Program-made: the position numbers and the translations under genes | NCBI GenBank assembly: GCA_035690425.1 | Contig: DASSKO010000120.1 | Span: forward strand, 1-51,702 | Source of the DNA: DASSKO01 sp035690425 | GTDB taxonomy: Bacteria > Actinomycetota > Actinomycetes > Propionibacteriales > Nocardioidaceae | Direction: 5' to 3' | Length of the DNA: 51,702 nt | The notes under the pieces: model-generated | The model's database searches: none | What the model was told of the DNA's origin: nothing | The model's input: the letters and a program-made list of their open reading frames with translations, nothing else | Shown: positions 23,602 through 31,797 of the stretch, in pieces | Numbering within the stretch: the stretch's first letter is position 1 | How the letters are laid out: each line of letters starts with the position of its first letter

Positions 23602-25925
23602 GGCTGCGCCTCCGCCTGGTCCGGTGCCGGCTGCGGATCGCCCGGACGCGGCGGTCTGCCCATCCGGCCGCTCACCAGCACCAGGCTGGCCACGCCCGTG
23701 GCGGCCAGTGCGAGCACGGTGACCTCGCCGAGGGTGTCGAGTGCACGGAACTTGCTGAGGATGACGCTGACGACGTCGGTGCCGCCCGCTTCTGGCGCTC
23801 GCCGGAAGTAGCCCTGCGCCGAACGCGACGGGGCATGGCGCGCGCCGACCGCGAGGGTGACGAGGGTGGCGAAGACACCGACGATGCCGGACACCACCAC
23901 GCCGAGCGCGCGCAACGGGGCGGGGGCGACCCGCATGCCCCGCGGCATCCGGCGTAGCACCAGCACGAAGAGCAGCAGGGTCAGCGTCTCCACCAGCACC
24001 TGCGTGAGGGCAAGGTCGGGCGCGCCGTGGATCACGAACAGCGCCGCGACCAGATAGCCCGCGGCCGACACCAGGATGACGGCGGTGAGCCTGCGTCGGG
24101 CCGCGACGGCTCCGACGACCGCTGCCGTGAGTCCGGCAACCACCACGGCCTGCGACGGCGTGTCCCACAGCCGCACGTCGGTGGGCACGCCGACGCGCAG
24201 CAGCAGCATCATGCCCGGACCGGCTGCCACGGCCGCGAGGATGACCACGAGGTAGGTGGGCAGCGAGCCGACCTGGGTGAGCCCGGTGAACCGCCGAGCA
24301 CCCGTGACCAAGATGGCCGCCGCTCGGTCCTGGCCGGTCTGCGCTGCGGGCGTCGCCGGGATGCGGCCGCGGGCGGCAGCCAGTGGACCCCGCGCCAGGT
24401 GCAGCGCTGTACCCGCCGTGAGCGTCAGCAGCGACAGCAGCAATGGTGTGGTCAAGCCGTGCCACAGGCTGAGGTGGTAGCTGCCGCCCACGGCCGGGTA
24501 CGCCGAGGCGTATCCGGAGGCCAGCACGTCGACGCCGTGGGGGTAGCAACCGGCCGCGACGCCCGCCAGCGCTACCGCCGCAGTCGGCACCACCGAGCTC
24601 ATCGGTGCGCGCTGCATCCGCACCGCCACGCCGGGGCGGTCCGCGAACGCGCCCCACAGGAACCGCAGGGTGTAGGCGATGGTGAGCACCGAGCCCACGG
24701 TGAGCCCGGCGAGGACCCACAGACCGCCGGGCGCCGGTGCGACGAATGCCGTGAGCGCCGCCTCCTTGCCCAGATAGCCGAGGGTGGGGGGCAGCCCGGC
24801 CATGGAGGCGCAGGCGAGCACGGCCAACACCGCGAGGGCGGGGGCACGCCTGCGGACCCCGCTCAGCTCACGCAGGTCGCGGGTGCCGGCCTCGTGGTCG
24901 ATCACGCCGACGACGAGGAACAGCGTGGACTTGAAGAGCCCGTGCGCGAGCAGCATGGCGGCGCCGGCGAGCGCCGCGGTGCGAGTGCCGGCCGCGAGCA
25001 GCACGAGGATGAACCCAAGCTGCGCGATGGTCCCGAAGGCGAGCAAGCGCTTGAGGTCGGTCTGGGCGAGGGCGCGCCAGCCGCCGAGCAACATCGTCGC
25101 CACCCCGGCGGTGAGCAGCACCGGCTTCCACGTCACCACGTCGGCGAACGCCGGGGCCAGCCGCGCGACCAGGTAGAGCCCGGCCTTGACCATGGCCGCC
25201 GCGTGCAGGTATGCGCTGACCGGGGTGGCGGCCACCATCGCCGCCGGCAGCCACGGGTGCAGCGGCACCTGAGCCGACTTCCCGAGGACCCCGACCAGGA
25301 TGAGCGTGATCGCGGTCGCGGTCACGCCGCCCTGCGGCGGGTCGTCGAGGATGGTGGAGATCCGGTAGCTGCCGGCCTGCTCACCGAGCAGCACCAGGCC
25401 GAACAGCATGGCGAAGCCAGTGCCGGTCGTCACCATCAGCGCGCGCATCGCCGCTCGCCGCGCCTGCGCTGACCGACCGTCGTCGCCGATCAGCAGGAAC
25501 GAGCACACGGTGGTGAGCTCCCAGGCGACGTACAAGGCCAGCAGGTGGTCGGCGAGCACCAGCGCAAGCATCGACCCGGCGAACAGCACCATCACCGCGG
25601 CGGTGCGGCCGATCCCGTGGTCGCGCTCGGCGAAGTACCGCACCGAGTACGCCAGGACGACAGCGCCGACTCCGGTTACCAGCAGTGCCAGCAGCAAGGC
25701 GAGAGTGTCGAGGCGCAGCGGGACTGCCAGCTGCAGGGCCGCCGCCCACGGCAGCTCCGCACGCACCTGCTGCCCACTGACCACGTCGGGGGCCTGCGTC
25801 AGCAGCCAGACGAAGCCCGTGCCGGGCGCCAACGCGGCGACCGCGAACGTGCGGGATCCCAGGTGCGGTGCCAGGGCAACGCAGAGCACAGCCATCAGCA
25901 GGTGCAGCGCCAGCAGGTAGGTCAT
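23598..25925 (-). CDS. mnhA: Na+/H+ antiporter subunit A (MrpA)
   Basis: 775 residues, about 20 helices. The NuoL-like core includes MLALVLADHLLALYVAWELT near 115, VPLHPWLPAAMVAATPVSAYLHAAAM near 222-247 and FGTIAQLGFIL near 295. The C-terminal part (about 600-690) contains the MrpA-specific DUF4040/MrpB-like helices (GAPDLALTQVLVETLTLLLFV). MrpA is the largest translocating subunit, used for sodium extrusion, pH homeostasis and salt tolerance. First gene of a tightly overlapping seven-gene operon in the order A-B-C-D-E-F-G. The divergent neighbour is a methyltransferase, and the 148-nt gap between them holds no promoter I can name. Confidence 0.94.
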   Translation of the reverse strand: MTYLLALHLLMAVLCVALAPHLGSRTFAVAALAPGTGFVWLLTQAPDVVSGQQVRAELPWAAALQLAVPLRLDTLALLLALLVTGVGAVVLAYSVRYFAERDHGIGRTAAVMVLFAGSMLALVLADHLLALYVAWELTTVCSFLLIGDDGRSAQARRAAMRALMVTTGTGFAMLFGLVLLGEQAGSYRISTILDDPPQGGVTATAITLILVGVLGKSAQVPLHPWLPAAMVAATPVSAYLHAAAMVKAGLYLVARLAPAFADVVTWKPVLLTAGVATMLLGGWRALAQTDLKRLLAFGTIAQLGFILVLLAAGTRTAALAGAAMLLAHGLFKSTLFLVVGVIDHEAGTRDLRELSGVRRRAPALAVLAVLACASMAGLPPTLGYLGKEAALTAFVAPAPGGLWVLAGLTVGSVLTIAYTLRFLWGAFADRPGVAVRMQRAPMSSVVPTAAVALAGVAAGCYPHGVDVLASGYASAYPAVGGSYHLSLWHGLTTPLLLSLLTLTAGTALHLARGPLAAARGRIPATPAAQTGQDRAAAILVTGARRFTGLTQVGSLPTYLVVILAAVAAGPGMMLLLRVGVPTDVRLWDTPSQAVVVAGLTAAVVGAVAARRRLTAVILVSAAGYLVAALFVIHGAPDLALTQVLVETLTLLLFVLVLRRMPRGMRVAPAPLRALGVVVSGIVGVFATLVTLAVGARHAPSRSAQGYFRRAPEAGGTDVVSVILSKFRALDTLGEVTVLALAATGVASLVLVSGRMGRPPRPGDPQPAPDQAEAQP

Positions 25926-26073
25926 GGCAGGCGGCGCGTGCGTCGGTGCATCACAGTGGCGGCCCGCATGCTGCTGTCCTACCCCGCACGGTGGCCGGCC
26001 AATACCGCGTTCGGTGGCGAGCCAGCGGGTGGCGGCCCTGTTTGAAGCCCCCCGAAAGCGGTACTGACCCGCC

Positions 26074-26736
26074 GTGCTGCTGATGAGGCCGCCTGGGGTC
26101 TACGGTCCGCAGGCAGACACGGATCTGCTGACCGAGACGCTGATCGCCGTCGGCGTCCCGGCCGGCGCACGGGTGCTCGACATCGGCACCGGCACCGGTG
26201 CACTGGCGGTCGCCGCGGCCCGTGCGGGCGCCGGGAGTGTGACCGCCGTCGACGTGTCCCGTCGAGCGGTGTTGGCGGCACGGTTCAACGCCACGGTGCG
26301 GCGGCTGCCGGTGCGGGTGTGCCACGGTGACGTCTTCGAGCAAGCAGCGGGACAGCGATTCGACGTCATCGTCGCCAACCCGCCGTACGTGCCCGCTGAG
26401 CGGGGCACCCTGCCCGTGCGCGGCCGTGCACGGGCGTGGGACGCCGGCACGGACGGGCGCGCGCTGCTCGACCCGATCTGCGCCCGGGCGCCGGATCTGC
26501 TCGCGCCGGGGGGCATGTTGCTGGTGGTGCACTCCGTCGTCTCCGGCGTCGAGGCCAGTCTGCGCCGGCTGAACTCGGTCGGGATGACGGCCACGGTCGT
26601 CGCCCGCAGGACCGAGCGGTTCGGGCCGGTGATGCGAGGCCGTCGGAGGCTGCTGCGGGAGCGTGGCCTGATCAGCGGCGGCCAACGGCACGAGGAGCTC
26701 GTGGTGATCCGCGCCGACCGGCAAGGCGATGCCTGA
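26074..26736 (+). CDS. HemK/PrmC-type SAM-dependent methyltransferase
   Basis: 220 residues. VYGPQADTDLL near 9-19 matches the start of HemK2/Mtq2-like enzymes. Motif I is LDIGTGTGALAVAAA near 35-49, and the catalytic NPPYVP is near 108-113, as in glutamine or lysine N-methyltransferases acting on release factors or ribosomal proteins. The target is not known, and small-molecule or DNA substrates cannot be excluded. GTG at 26074 is used; ATG at 26083 is an alternative. It is followed by a CACAG microrepeat and a decayed oxidoreductase gene. Confidence 0.82.
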   Translation: MLLMRPPGVYGPQADTDLLTETLIAVGVPAGARVLDIGTGTGALAVAAARAGAGSVTAVDVSRRAVLAARFNATVRRLPVRVCHGDVFEQAAGQRFDVIVANPPYVPAERGTLPVRGRARAWDAGTDGRALLDPICARAPDLLAPGGMLLVVHSVVSGVEASLRRLNSVGMTATVVARRTERFGPVMRGRRRLLRERGLISGGQRHEELVVIRADRQGDA

Positions 26737-26738
26737 CG

Positions 26739-26758
26739 CACAGCACAGCACAGCACAG
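26739..26758 (+). repeat. Four tandem CACAG units
   Basis: CACAG is repeated four times without interruption immediately after the methyltransferase stop. It is a short microsatellite, perhaps formed by slippage. No function is evident. Confidence 0.8.
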
Positions 26759-26794
26759 TAAAGAACGGCACCGCACCCGCATCTGTGGTCGTTG

Positions 26795-26819
26795 GTTTCG
26801 CACCGGAGGGTGCGGGTAC
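26795..26819 (+). promoter_or_regulatory. SigB-type promoter before the decayed LLM oxidoreductase gene
   Basis: GTTTCG (26795-26800), 13-nt spacer, GGGTAC (26814-26819): a full consensus match. The ATG at 26829 begins 9 nt later. An inverted repeat CCGCACCC (26771-26778) / GGGTGCGG (26808-26815) overlaps the -10 and could be an operator or the terminator of the upstream gene. Confidence 0.72.
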
Positions 26820-26828
26820 GCACGCCGG

Positions 26829-27390
26829 ATGGCGAGCATCGGTTACTTCCTGTCCAGCGAGGAGTTCGGCCCCAAGGAGCTCGTCCGGCAGGCGCAGATG
26901 GCCGAACAGGCTGGTTTCGAGCGGTTGTGGATCTCCGACCACTTTCACCCCTGGACCGGAGGTAGGGCAACAGCCCGTTCGTCTGGTCGGTGATCGGGGC
27001 ACTGTCCGAAGCCGTGTCCCTTCCGGTCTCCACGGCCGTCACCTGCCCCACGGTGCGGATCCACCCGGCGATCATCGCGCAGTGTGCTGGGCCGAGACCG
27101 AGGAGGCGGGCCTGGATACCGCGCAACGGCTGTGGGCCAATGAGCTGCTGCCCGGTCAGCTCGGCCAGACCCTGCCGCGGCCCGCGGACTTCGAGGCCGC
27201 GGGCAGTCTCATATCGCCGGACATGGTCGGCCAACAGATTGCGTGCGGACCGGACGCCGACCGCCATGTCGCCGCCGTGCGACGCCATCTCGATGCCGGA
27301 TTCGACGAGGTGTACGTCCAGCAGATCGGCCCCGACCAGGAGAAGTTCTTCCGTGCCTGGGCCGACCACGTCCTGCCTGCGTTGAGCTGA
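26829..27390 (+). pseudogene. F420-dependent LLM-class oxidoreductase, frameshifted and internally deleted
   Basis: The start MASIGYFLSSEEFGPKELVR runs to HFHPWTGG in one frame (26829 to about 26965). The expected continuation NSPFVWSVIGALSEAVSLPV lies one frame over and runs on to HPAIIAQ, ending at 27082. There it jumps, in a third frame, to VCWAETEEAG, and the C-terminus FDEVYVQQIGPDQEKFF follows up to the stop at 27390. The intervening part of the TIM barrel, roughly 130-150 residues in family members (the LGVGTGE and GRHY sections), is missing. The parent resembles F420-dependent glucose-6-phosphate dehydrogenase-like enzymes of the TIGR03557 type. No functional product is expected, although its promoter is intact. 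Confidence 0.88.
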
Positions 27391-27404
27391 GGCGCCGCGG
27401 CGCC

Positions 27405-27986
27405 CTACGCGGGAAGGCTGTAACCGGCCGCCAAGTTCAGGGTAGTGGCGAAGGTGAGGTACATCAGCCACGTCCCCGTGCACAGGTGCGCCGCACCGAG
27501 CAGACGCTTTGCTCCTGGCACCCCGACCGCCTCGACGAACTCACTGACGTAGACCCAGGTCAGGCCGATGAACAGCACCGCGACCGGCCACAGGTTGGCG
27601 TGGAAGAACACGATGATGCCCAGCACGGACAGGATCGTGAACGCGACCGACATGCCGCCGTTCGGTCGCGGGTCGTTGCCTCGGTACCGATTCCAGCCCA
27701 GCGCGAACCAGTGGATGCCGTACGCCGAGAACGCCAGCGCCGCCATGTAGACGTCTGGTGACTTGAACACCTGGAACCAGGTGAGGCCGACGAAGAGGAT
27801 CAGCCCGGTGACCACCTGGCACAATCCAGGCAGCCAGATTCCCCAGACGCCGGTGGCGCGGTCGACGGCGTCGTTGCGCTCTGGGAGGCCGAACAGCTCT
27901 TGCGGCCCCCAGATCAGGTAGCCGGTGCCCAAGCCGAAGAAGCCCAGCGCGAACGGCGGAAACATCGAGGTCGTGAACGGGTCCAT
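27405..27986 (-). CDS. AceTr (GPR1/FUN34/YaaH)-like membrane protein
   Basis: 193 residues, six transmembrane helices. FALGFFGLGTGYLIWG near 12-27 and AFSAYGIHWFALGW near 85-98 correspond in position to the PLGLxGFG and SYGSFWLTL segments of SatP-type acetate transporters, and FHANLWPVAVLFIGLTWVY gives the last helix pair. The first N-P-x-P-L-G motif is altered (PPFALG), so the substrate is uncertain. ATG at 27986 follows GGAGGG. Probably co-transcribed with the small ORF and MFS fusion upstream on the same strand. Confidence 0.65.
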   Translation of the reverse strand: MDPFTTSMFPPFALGFFGLGTGYLIWGPQELFGLPERNDAVDRATGVWGIWLPGLCQVVTGLILFVGLTWFQVFKSPDVYMAALAFSAYGIHWFALGWNRYRGNDPRPNGGMSVAFTILSVLGIIVFFHANLWPVAVLFIGLTWVYVSEFVEAVGVPGAKRLLGAAHLCTGTWLMYLTFATTLNLAAGYSLPA

Positions 27987-28037
27987 GGTCAGTCCCTCCG
28001 GTCAGCTCATGGCGTGTCGACCCACTGCGTGGTCGAC

Positions 28038-28232
28038 TCACTGGGTGTCGATCTCGGTGGCGCTGCGATCGAGCACTGCGTCCCGCCATGCGTCCTCGCG
28101 GTGGGCGATCGGTCCACCCGTGCGCGGAAGACGGTTGCGCTCGCCGACACGGTCCTTGAGATGCGGGCCGTGGTTCCGCTCGCCTGCAGTGATCGGTGGC
28201 GGAGGCGGTTGGTCCTGCTGTCGCTGTGCCAC
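28038..28232 (-). CDS. Small hydrophilic protein of unknown function
   Basis: 64 residues starting with GTG, preceded by a strong GAGGAGG ribosome site 6 nt upstream and placed 23 nt after the MFS-fusion stop. The protein is rich in Arg, Pro, Asp and Glu with a PPPPP run near residue 9 and no membrane segment. I do not recognise a family. The ribosome site and tight spacing are the reasons to call it real. Confidence 0.5.
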   Translation of the reverse strand: MAQRQQDQPPPPPITAGERNHGPHLKDRVGERNRLPRTGGPIAHREDAWRDAVLDRSATEIDTQ

Positions 28233-28255
28233 GTCTGTCCTCCTCGGCCGTTTGG

Positions 28256-30862
28256 TCAGCCGTTGTCGTCGGTGCCGTTTGGTGGGCCGTAGGCGCGCCT
28301 GGACACCCGGCGCGCTCTGCCCTCGTCGAGGGCGGCGCCGAGCGCGGCGCCGAAGCGACCCGGGCCCCAGTAGCGCGCGCCGACGAGGCGCGCCAGCTCC
28401 TGGCGCTCGGTCGCGCCGTGCTCGGTGAGTGCGCGGGCGATCACCTCGATCTCCTGATCCAGGGCGCGTTCGGCCCCTGCGGCGCGGGCGGGGTCGATAC
28501 CGCCGGTTCGGCCGGATGAGATGGGCGCGCTCGGGCCGGGACGGAAGCGTCGTAGACCGCTTCGCTCCCGACTCCGACGCCGGGCGGCACGCTCGCGCAC
28601 ACGCTGCTCCAGGTCCGCCGCGCGACGTGCCTGGTCCTCTGCCTGTGCATCCTGAACCTCGCTCTTCTCGAGGTCACCGCCCAGCTCCTGCGCCGCGGAC
28701 AGGTGCTCACTGCCCGCCAGACGTTCCTCGGCGGCGAGAGCAAGTTGCTCCACCTCGGTCGCCTCCCGCTCGGCCGCGTCGGCGGCTGAGCTGTCCCCTT
28801 CCGCGCGAGCCGCATGGACCTGCGCCAGCGCCTCGTGCATCCTCGACCACGACTCGTGCATCTCGGCGCGGGCCTGCTCCACCGAAGCGTTGTCGGTCTC
28901 GGCCGCAGCCCTGGCCTGCTCCGCCAGCGCGCGCTGCTCGCTCGCGCGTGCTCGTTGCTCGGCGGCCTCGGCGAGCTCGCCGTGGCGCTCAGCACCGGCG
29001 GGATCGTGCGCACCCAGGGCCTGCTGTCGTGCGGTGAGCCCGTCTGCGCGCAACTGCGCGGCGCGCGCCCGGTGCTGGCACGCGGCTGCCGAGTGCCCCT
29101 CGGTGCTGTCGGCCTCGGCATGCAGCAGGTGTGCAGCGGCCTGCTCGTCCAGCGCCTGCGCACGCAGATCCGCGATGTCGGCGAGGACCTCCTCGGCGTA
29201 CATCCGGTCGGCGGCGGGCCCGTCACCGGCGTCGGCGGCGGTGCGTAGCTCGAGGGCGTCGGCGCGGTGCCCGGCGGCCTCGGCACGCGCCCGCTCGGCA
29301 TCCTCGCGGCAACGTTGCGCGTCGCGTTCGCGGCCACTCGGCTGGCCGCCCTGCTGCCGGCCCGGCGTGGCCTCTCCCTCGTCCTGACCCGACTCACCGG
29401 AGGGCGCCTCCTCGGCGTCCTCGGCGGTGAGCGGCCTGGCGATGTCCTCCAGGTTCGCGCGCTCGGCGCGTACGCCGAGGAAGATCTCGGCGACTCCGCC
29501 CAGCGCCATCACTGCGGCGCCGATGAGAAACGCCAGGGCGACGTAGCTGGAGTTCTCGGTCGCGATCAGCTGGCCGAACAGCAGTGGCCCGGCGATACCG
29601 CCCGCCGCGGTGCCAACGGCGTAGAAGAAGGCGATCGCCAGTGCGCGGGTCTCCATCGGGAAGATCTCGCTGACCGTGAGGTAGGCGGCGCTGGCGCCGG
29701 AGGAGGCGAGGAAGAAGATCCCCATGATGAGCGCGAGGAACGTCCAGCGGTTGAGGGAACCGCTGATCATGAAGATGGCTAGTGGCACGGTGAGCAGCGC
29801 CGACCCCAGGTAAGCACCGCTGATCATCGGCTTTCGGCCCACGGTGTCGAAGAGCCGCCCGAGGATCACCGGGCCGGCGAAGTTGCTGAGCGCCCAGATG
29901 GCGATGAAGTACGGTACGACACCGGAAGCGACCCCGAAGAAGGTGCTCATCAGCGTGCCGAGGTTGAACGTGACGCCGTTGTAGATGAACGCCTGGCCGA
30001 CGAACAGCGCCAGGCCGAGGACGGCCCGCTTGGGGTAGATCTTGAATGCGACCTTGGCGATCTCACGGAACGGGATCGCCTCCCGCTGCCGCACCGTGAG
30101 GCTGTCCTCTGCCTCGGCCAGGTCCTCGCCGGTCTCCTCCCGCACCTCCTGCTCGATGCCGTCCACGATCCGCTCGGCCTCGTCCTCGCGACCGTGGATG
30201 AACAGCCAGCGGGGGCTCTCCGGCACGTGCCGCCGCACGATCAAGATCGCCAGCCCGAGCACTGCACCGACCGCGAAAGCGACTCGCCAGCCGATGTTGG
30301 TCGGGAAGATGGCGGTGTTCAAGAAGACGAGCGCGGCCAGCAGCGCGCCGGCGGCTGCGCCCAGCCAGTAGGAGCCGTTGATGATCAGGTCGACGCGGCC
30401 GCGCACCCGTGCGGGGATCAGCTCGTCGATCGCGGAGTTGATCGCGGCGTACTCGCCACCGATGCCCGCCCCGGTGAAGAACCGGGCGAGGTAGAAGTAC
30501 CAGGGTGCGAAGGAGAAGGCGGTGGCGACGGTGGCGAGGATGTAGACCAGCAGCGTGACGAGGAACAGCTTCTTGCGGCCCAGTCGGTCGGTGAGCTGGC
30601 CGAAGAACAATGCGCCGAGACAGGCGCCGATGATGTAGATGGCCGCCGCGATGCCGATCTGGCCAGCGGTTATCTCGATACCGCTGCCCTCTTCGGTCAA
30701 CCGTGCGGCGACCGAGCCGACCATGGTGACTTCTAGGCCATCGAGGATCCAGACCGTCCCGAGACCGATGACCACCTTCCAGTGGAACTTCGACCACGGC
30801 AACCGGTCCAGCCGGGAAGGGACACGAGTCTCGATAGTTGCGGTCTGCAACGATTGTGCCAT
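28256..30862 (-). CDS. MFS transporter fused to a long coiled coil and a winged-helix-like C-terminus
   Basis: 868 residues. Residues 15 to about 480 form a 12-helix MFS sugar/metabolite transporter: GQLTDRLGRKK in the loop after helix 2, RVRGRVD, RHVPESPRWL near the central loop, LFDTVGRKP and SEIFPMETRA near 400. From about 490 to 780 it is a hydrophilic Ala/Glu/Arg/Gln-rich coiled coil. The last 75 residues (ALDQEIEVIARALTEHG through ARYWGPGRFGAALGAAL and RRVSRRAYGP) look like a small winged helix. Typical MFS proteins are 400-550 aa, so the extension nearly doubles the protein. The ATG at 30862 is chosen over upstream codons because a SigB-type promoter ends 10 nt before it. Substrate unknown. 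Confidence 0.85.
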   Translation of the reverse strand: MAQSLQTATIETRVPSRLDRLPWSKFHWKVVIGLGTVWILDGLEVTMVGSVAARLTEEGSGIEITAGQIGIAAAIYIIGACLGALFFGQLTDRLGRKKLFLVTLLVYILATVATAFSFAPWYFYLARFFTGAGIGGEYAAINSAIDELIPARVRGRVDLIINGSYWLGAAAGALLAALVFLNTAIFPTNIGWRVAFAVGAVLGLAILIVRRHVPESPRWLFIHGREDEAERIVDGIEQEVREETGEDLAEAEDSLTVRQREAIPFREIAKVAFKIYPKRAVLGLALFVGQAFIYNGVTFNLGTLMSTFFGVASGVVPYFIAIWALSNFAGPVILGRLFDTVGRKPMISGAYLGSALLTVPLAIFMISGSLNRWTFLALIMGIFFLASSGASAAYLTVSEIFPMETRALAIAFFYAVGTAAGGIAGPLLFGQLIATENSSYVALAFLIGAAVMALGGVAEIFLGVRAERANLEDIARPLTAEDAEEAPSGESGQDEGEATPGRQQGGQPSGRERDAQRCREDAERARAEAAGHRADALELRTAADAGDGPAADRMYAEEVLADIADLRAQALDEQAAAHLLHAEADSTEGHSAAACQHRARAAQLRADGLTARQQALGAHDPAGAERHGELAEAAEQRARASEQRALAEQARAAAETDNASVEQARAEMHESWSRMHEALAQVHAARAEGDSSAADAAEREATEVEQLALAAEERLAGSEHLSAAQELGGDLEKSEVQDAQAEDQARRAADLEQRVRERAARRRSRERSGLRRFRPGPSAPISSGRTGGIDPARAAGAERALDQEIEVIARALTEHGATERQELARLVGARYWGPGRFGAALGAALDEGRARRVSRRAYGPPNGTDDNG

Positions 30863-30872
30863 GTCGGCGGCT

Positions 30873-30897
30873 GTACCCTCCGGGCGGCGGCATAAAC
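30873..30897 (-). promoter_or_regulatory. SigB-type promoter of the MFS-fusion operon
   Basis: On the minus strand GTTTAT (30897-30892), 13-nt spacer, GGGTAC (30878-30873), then the ATG after 10 nt. A full consensus match with leaderless geometry. The GGAGGG that could pass for a ribosome site is part of this promoter. Confidence 0.75.
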
Positions 30898-30905
30898 TGC
30901 CGGCC

Positions 30906-31151
30906 ATGTTGAGCTGCCAGGTGCTGGGCCACCGCCCTCGCTTCCGCACCGAGGGACCCGTGTTGTTGTGGGAGTGCGAGCGTGGGTGTGGTGAGAGCGG
31001 GTCGAAGACCTACGGCACGGCCGCGGACGCCGCTCGGTATGCCAAGGCGTTCGACCGCCAGGACCGCAGCGACCTGGGCCGGCGCGCACCGCTGCTCGGG
31101 CTGCTGCCGCTGCGACTCATGCGGCTGCTCCGGCGTCCGCGCGGCGACTGA
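30906..31151 (+). CDS. Small putative zinc-ribbon protein
   Basis: 81 residues. Cysteines and a histidine are arranged as CQVLGH near residue 4 and WECERGCGESG near 25-35, suggesting a one-zinc ribbon. The middle (TAADAARYAKAFDR) is helical and the tail is basic. Small actinobacterial proteins of this plan are commonly left hypothetical. It starts 8 nt beyond the divergent MFS-fusion promoter and overlaps the 3' end of the convergent DUF6629-like gene by 35 nt. No clear ribosome site is visible. Confidence 0.65.
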   Translation: MLSCQVLGHRPRFRTEGPVLLWECERGCGESGSKTYGTAADAARYAKAFDRQDRSDLGRRAPLLGLLPLRLMRLLRRPRGD

Positions 31152-31794
31152 GCCCCGCCTCCTGACGTCGCAGACTGCGGAAGAACAGCAGCACGACGAA
31201 GCTCACCGCCGCGGCATAGGCGCACCACACCGAGGTGAAGTTCGAGGCCAGGATCATTGCACTGGCCGTGGCGCCGACGAGGTTGACCACACCGAAGACC
31301 ACGATCAGCTGATACCCGGAGAACAGCGCCGACCCGCACGTGGCGGCCAGATAGAGCACGGCGAACAGCGTGGCCAGGGAGCCGGAGCTGTCATAGGCGA
31401 TGCTGTGGTGCTCGATCTGGTAGCTCACCGGCTCGGTGACGTTGGCCCAGAACAAGTAGCCGCCGGCCGCGGCACCGACGGCCAGGAAGGGCGCGATGAC
31501 TATCCGGCGGCGGGCCGACGGCTCCAGCAGCACGATCGCCAGCGGCACTAGGAACGGCAAAACCCCTTGTGCATAGAGCACGTAGACGTGCGCTGCAATG
31601 TCCCCGGCGGTCTGCGGCGCGCTGCCGGTCAGGCTGAGCCAGACGACCCCCTCGGTGGCCTGGTGGGCGGCGAACAACACCGGCAGCGCCGCGAACGGCA
31701 ACTCGCGAGGACGGCGCACCTGGGTCAGCGTCGCCACGCCGATGCCGCCGACCACCGCGGCCCCGACAAAGCTCGCGGTGGCCGAGTAGCACAT
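31117..31794 (-). CDS. DUF6629-like multi-pass membrane protein
   Basis: 225 residues with about seven transmembrane helices, starting MCYSATASFVGA, the invariant opening of this uncharacterised actinobacterial family. AHQATEGVVWLSL near 43-55 and IEHHSIAYDS near 127-136 are further family-like segments. Function unknown. The start is 3 nt before the end of the alcohol dehydrogenase gene on the same strand, so the two are probably co-transcribed. The 3' end overlaps the small zinc-ribbon gene. Confidence 0.75.
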   Translation of the reverse strand: MCYSATASFVGAAVVGGIGVATLTQVRRPRELPFAALPVLFAAHQATEGVVWLSLTGSAPQTAGDIAAHVYVLYAQGVLPFLVPLAIVLLEPSARRRIVIAPFLAVGAAAGGYLFWANVTEPVSYQIEHHSIAYDSSGSLATLFAVLYLAATCGSALFSGYQLIVVFGVVNLVGATASAMILASNFTSVWCAYAAAVSFVVLLFFRSLRRQEAGLSRRADAGAAA

Positions 31795-31797
31795 CCG

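Noticed and set aside
27391..27404. Perfect 14-nt palindrome GGCGCCGCGGCGCC after the LLM pseudogene
   Set aside because: With no loop bases it makes a poor hairpin, and all-GC palindromes are common by chance in such DNA.
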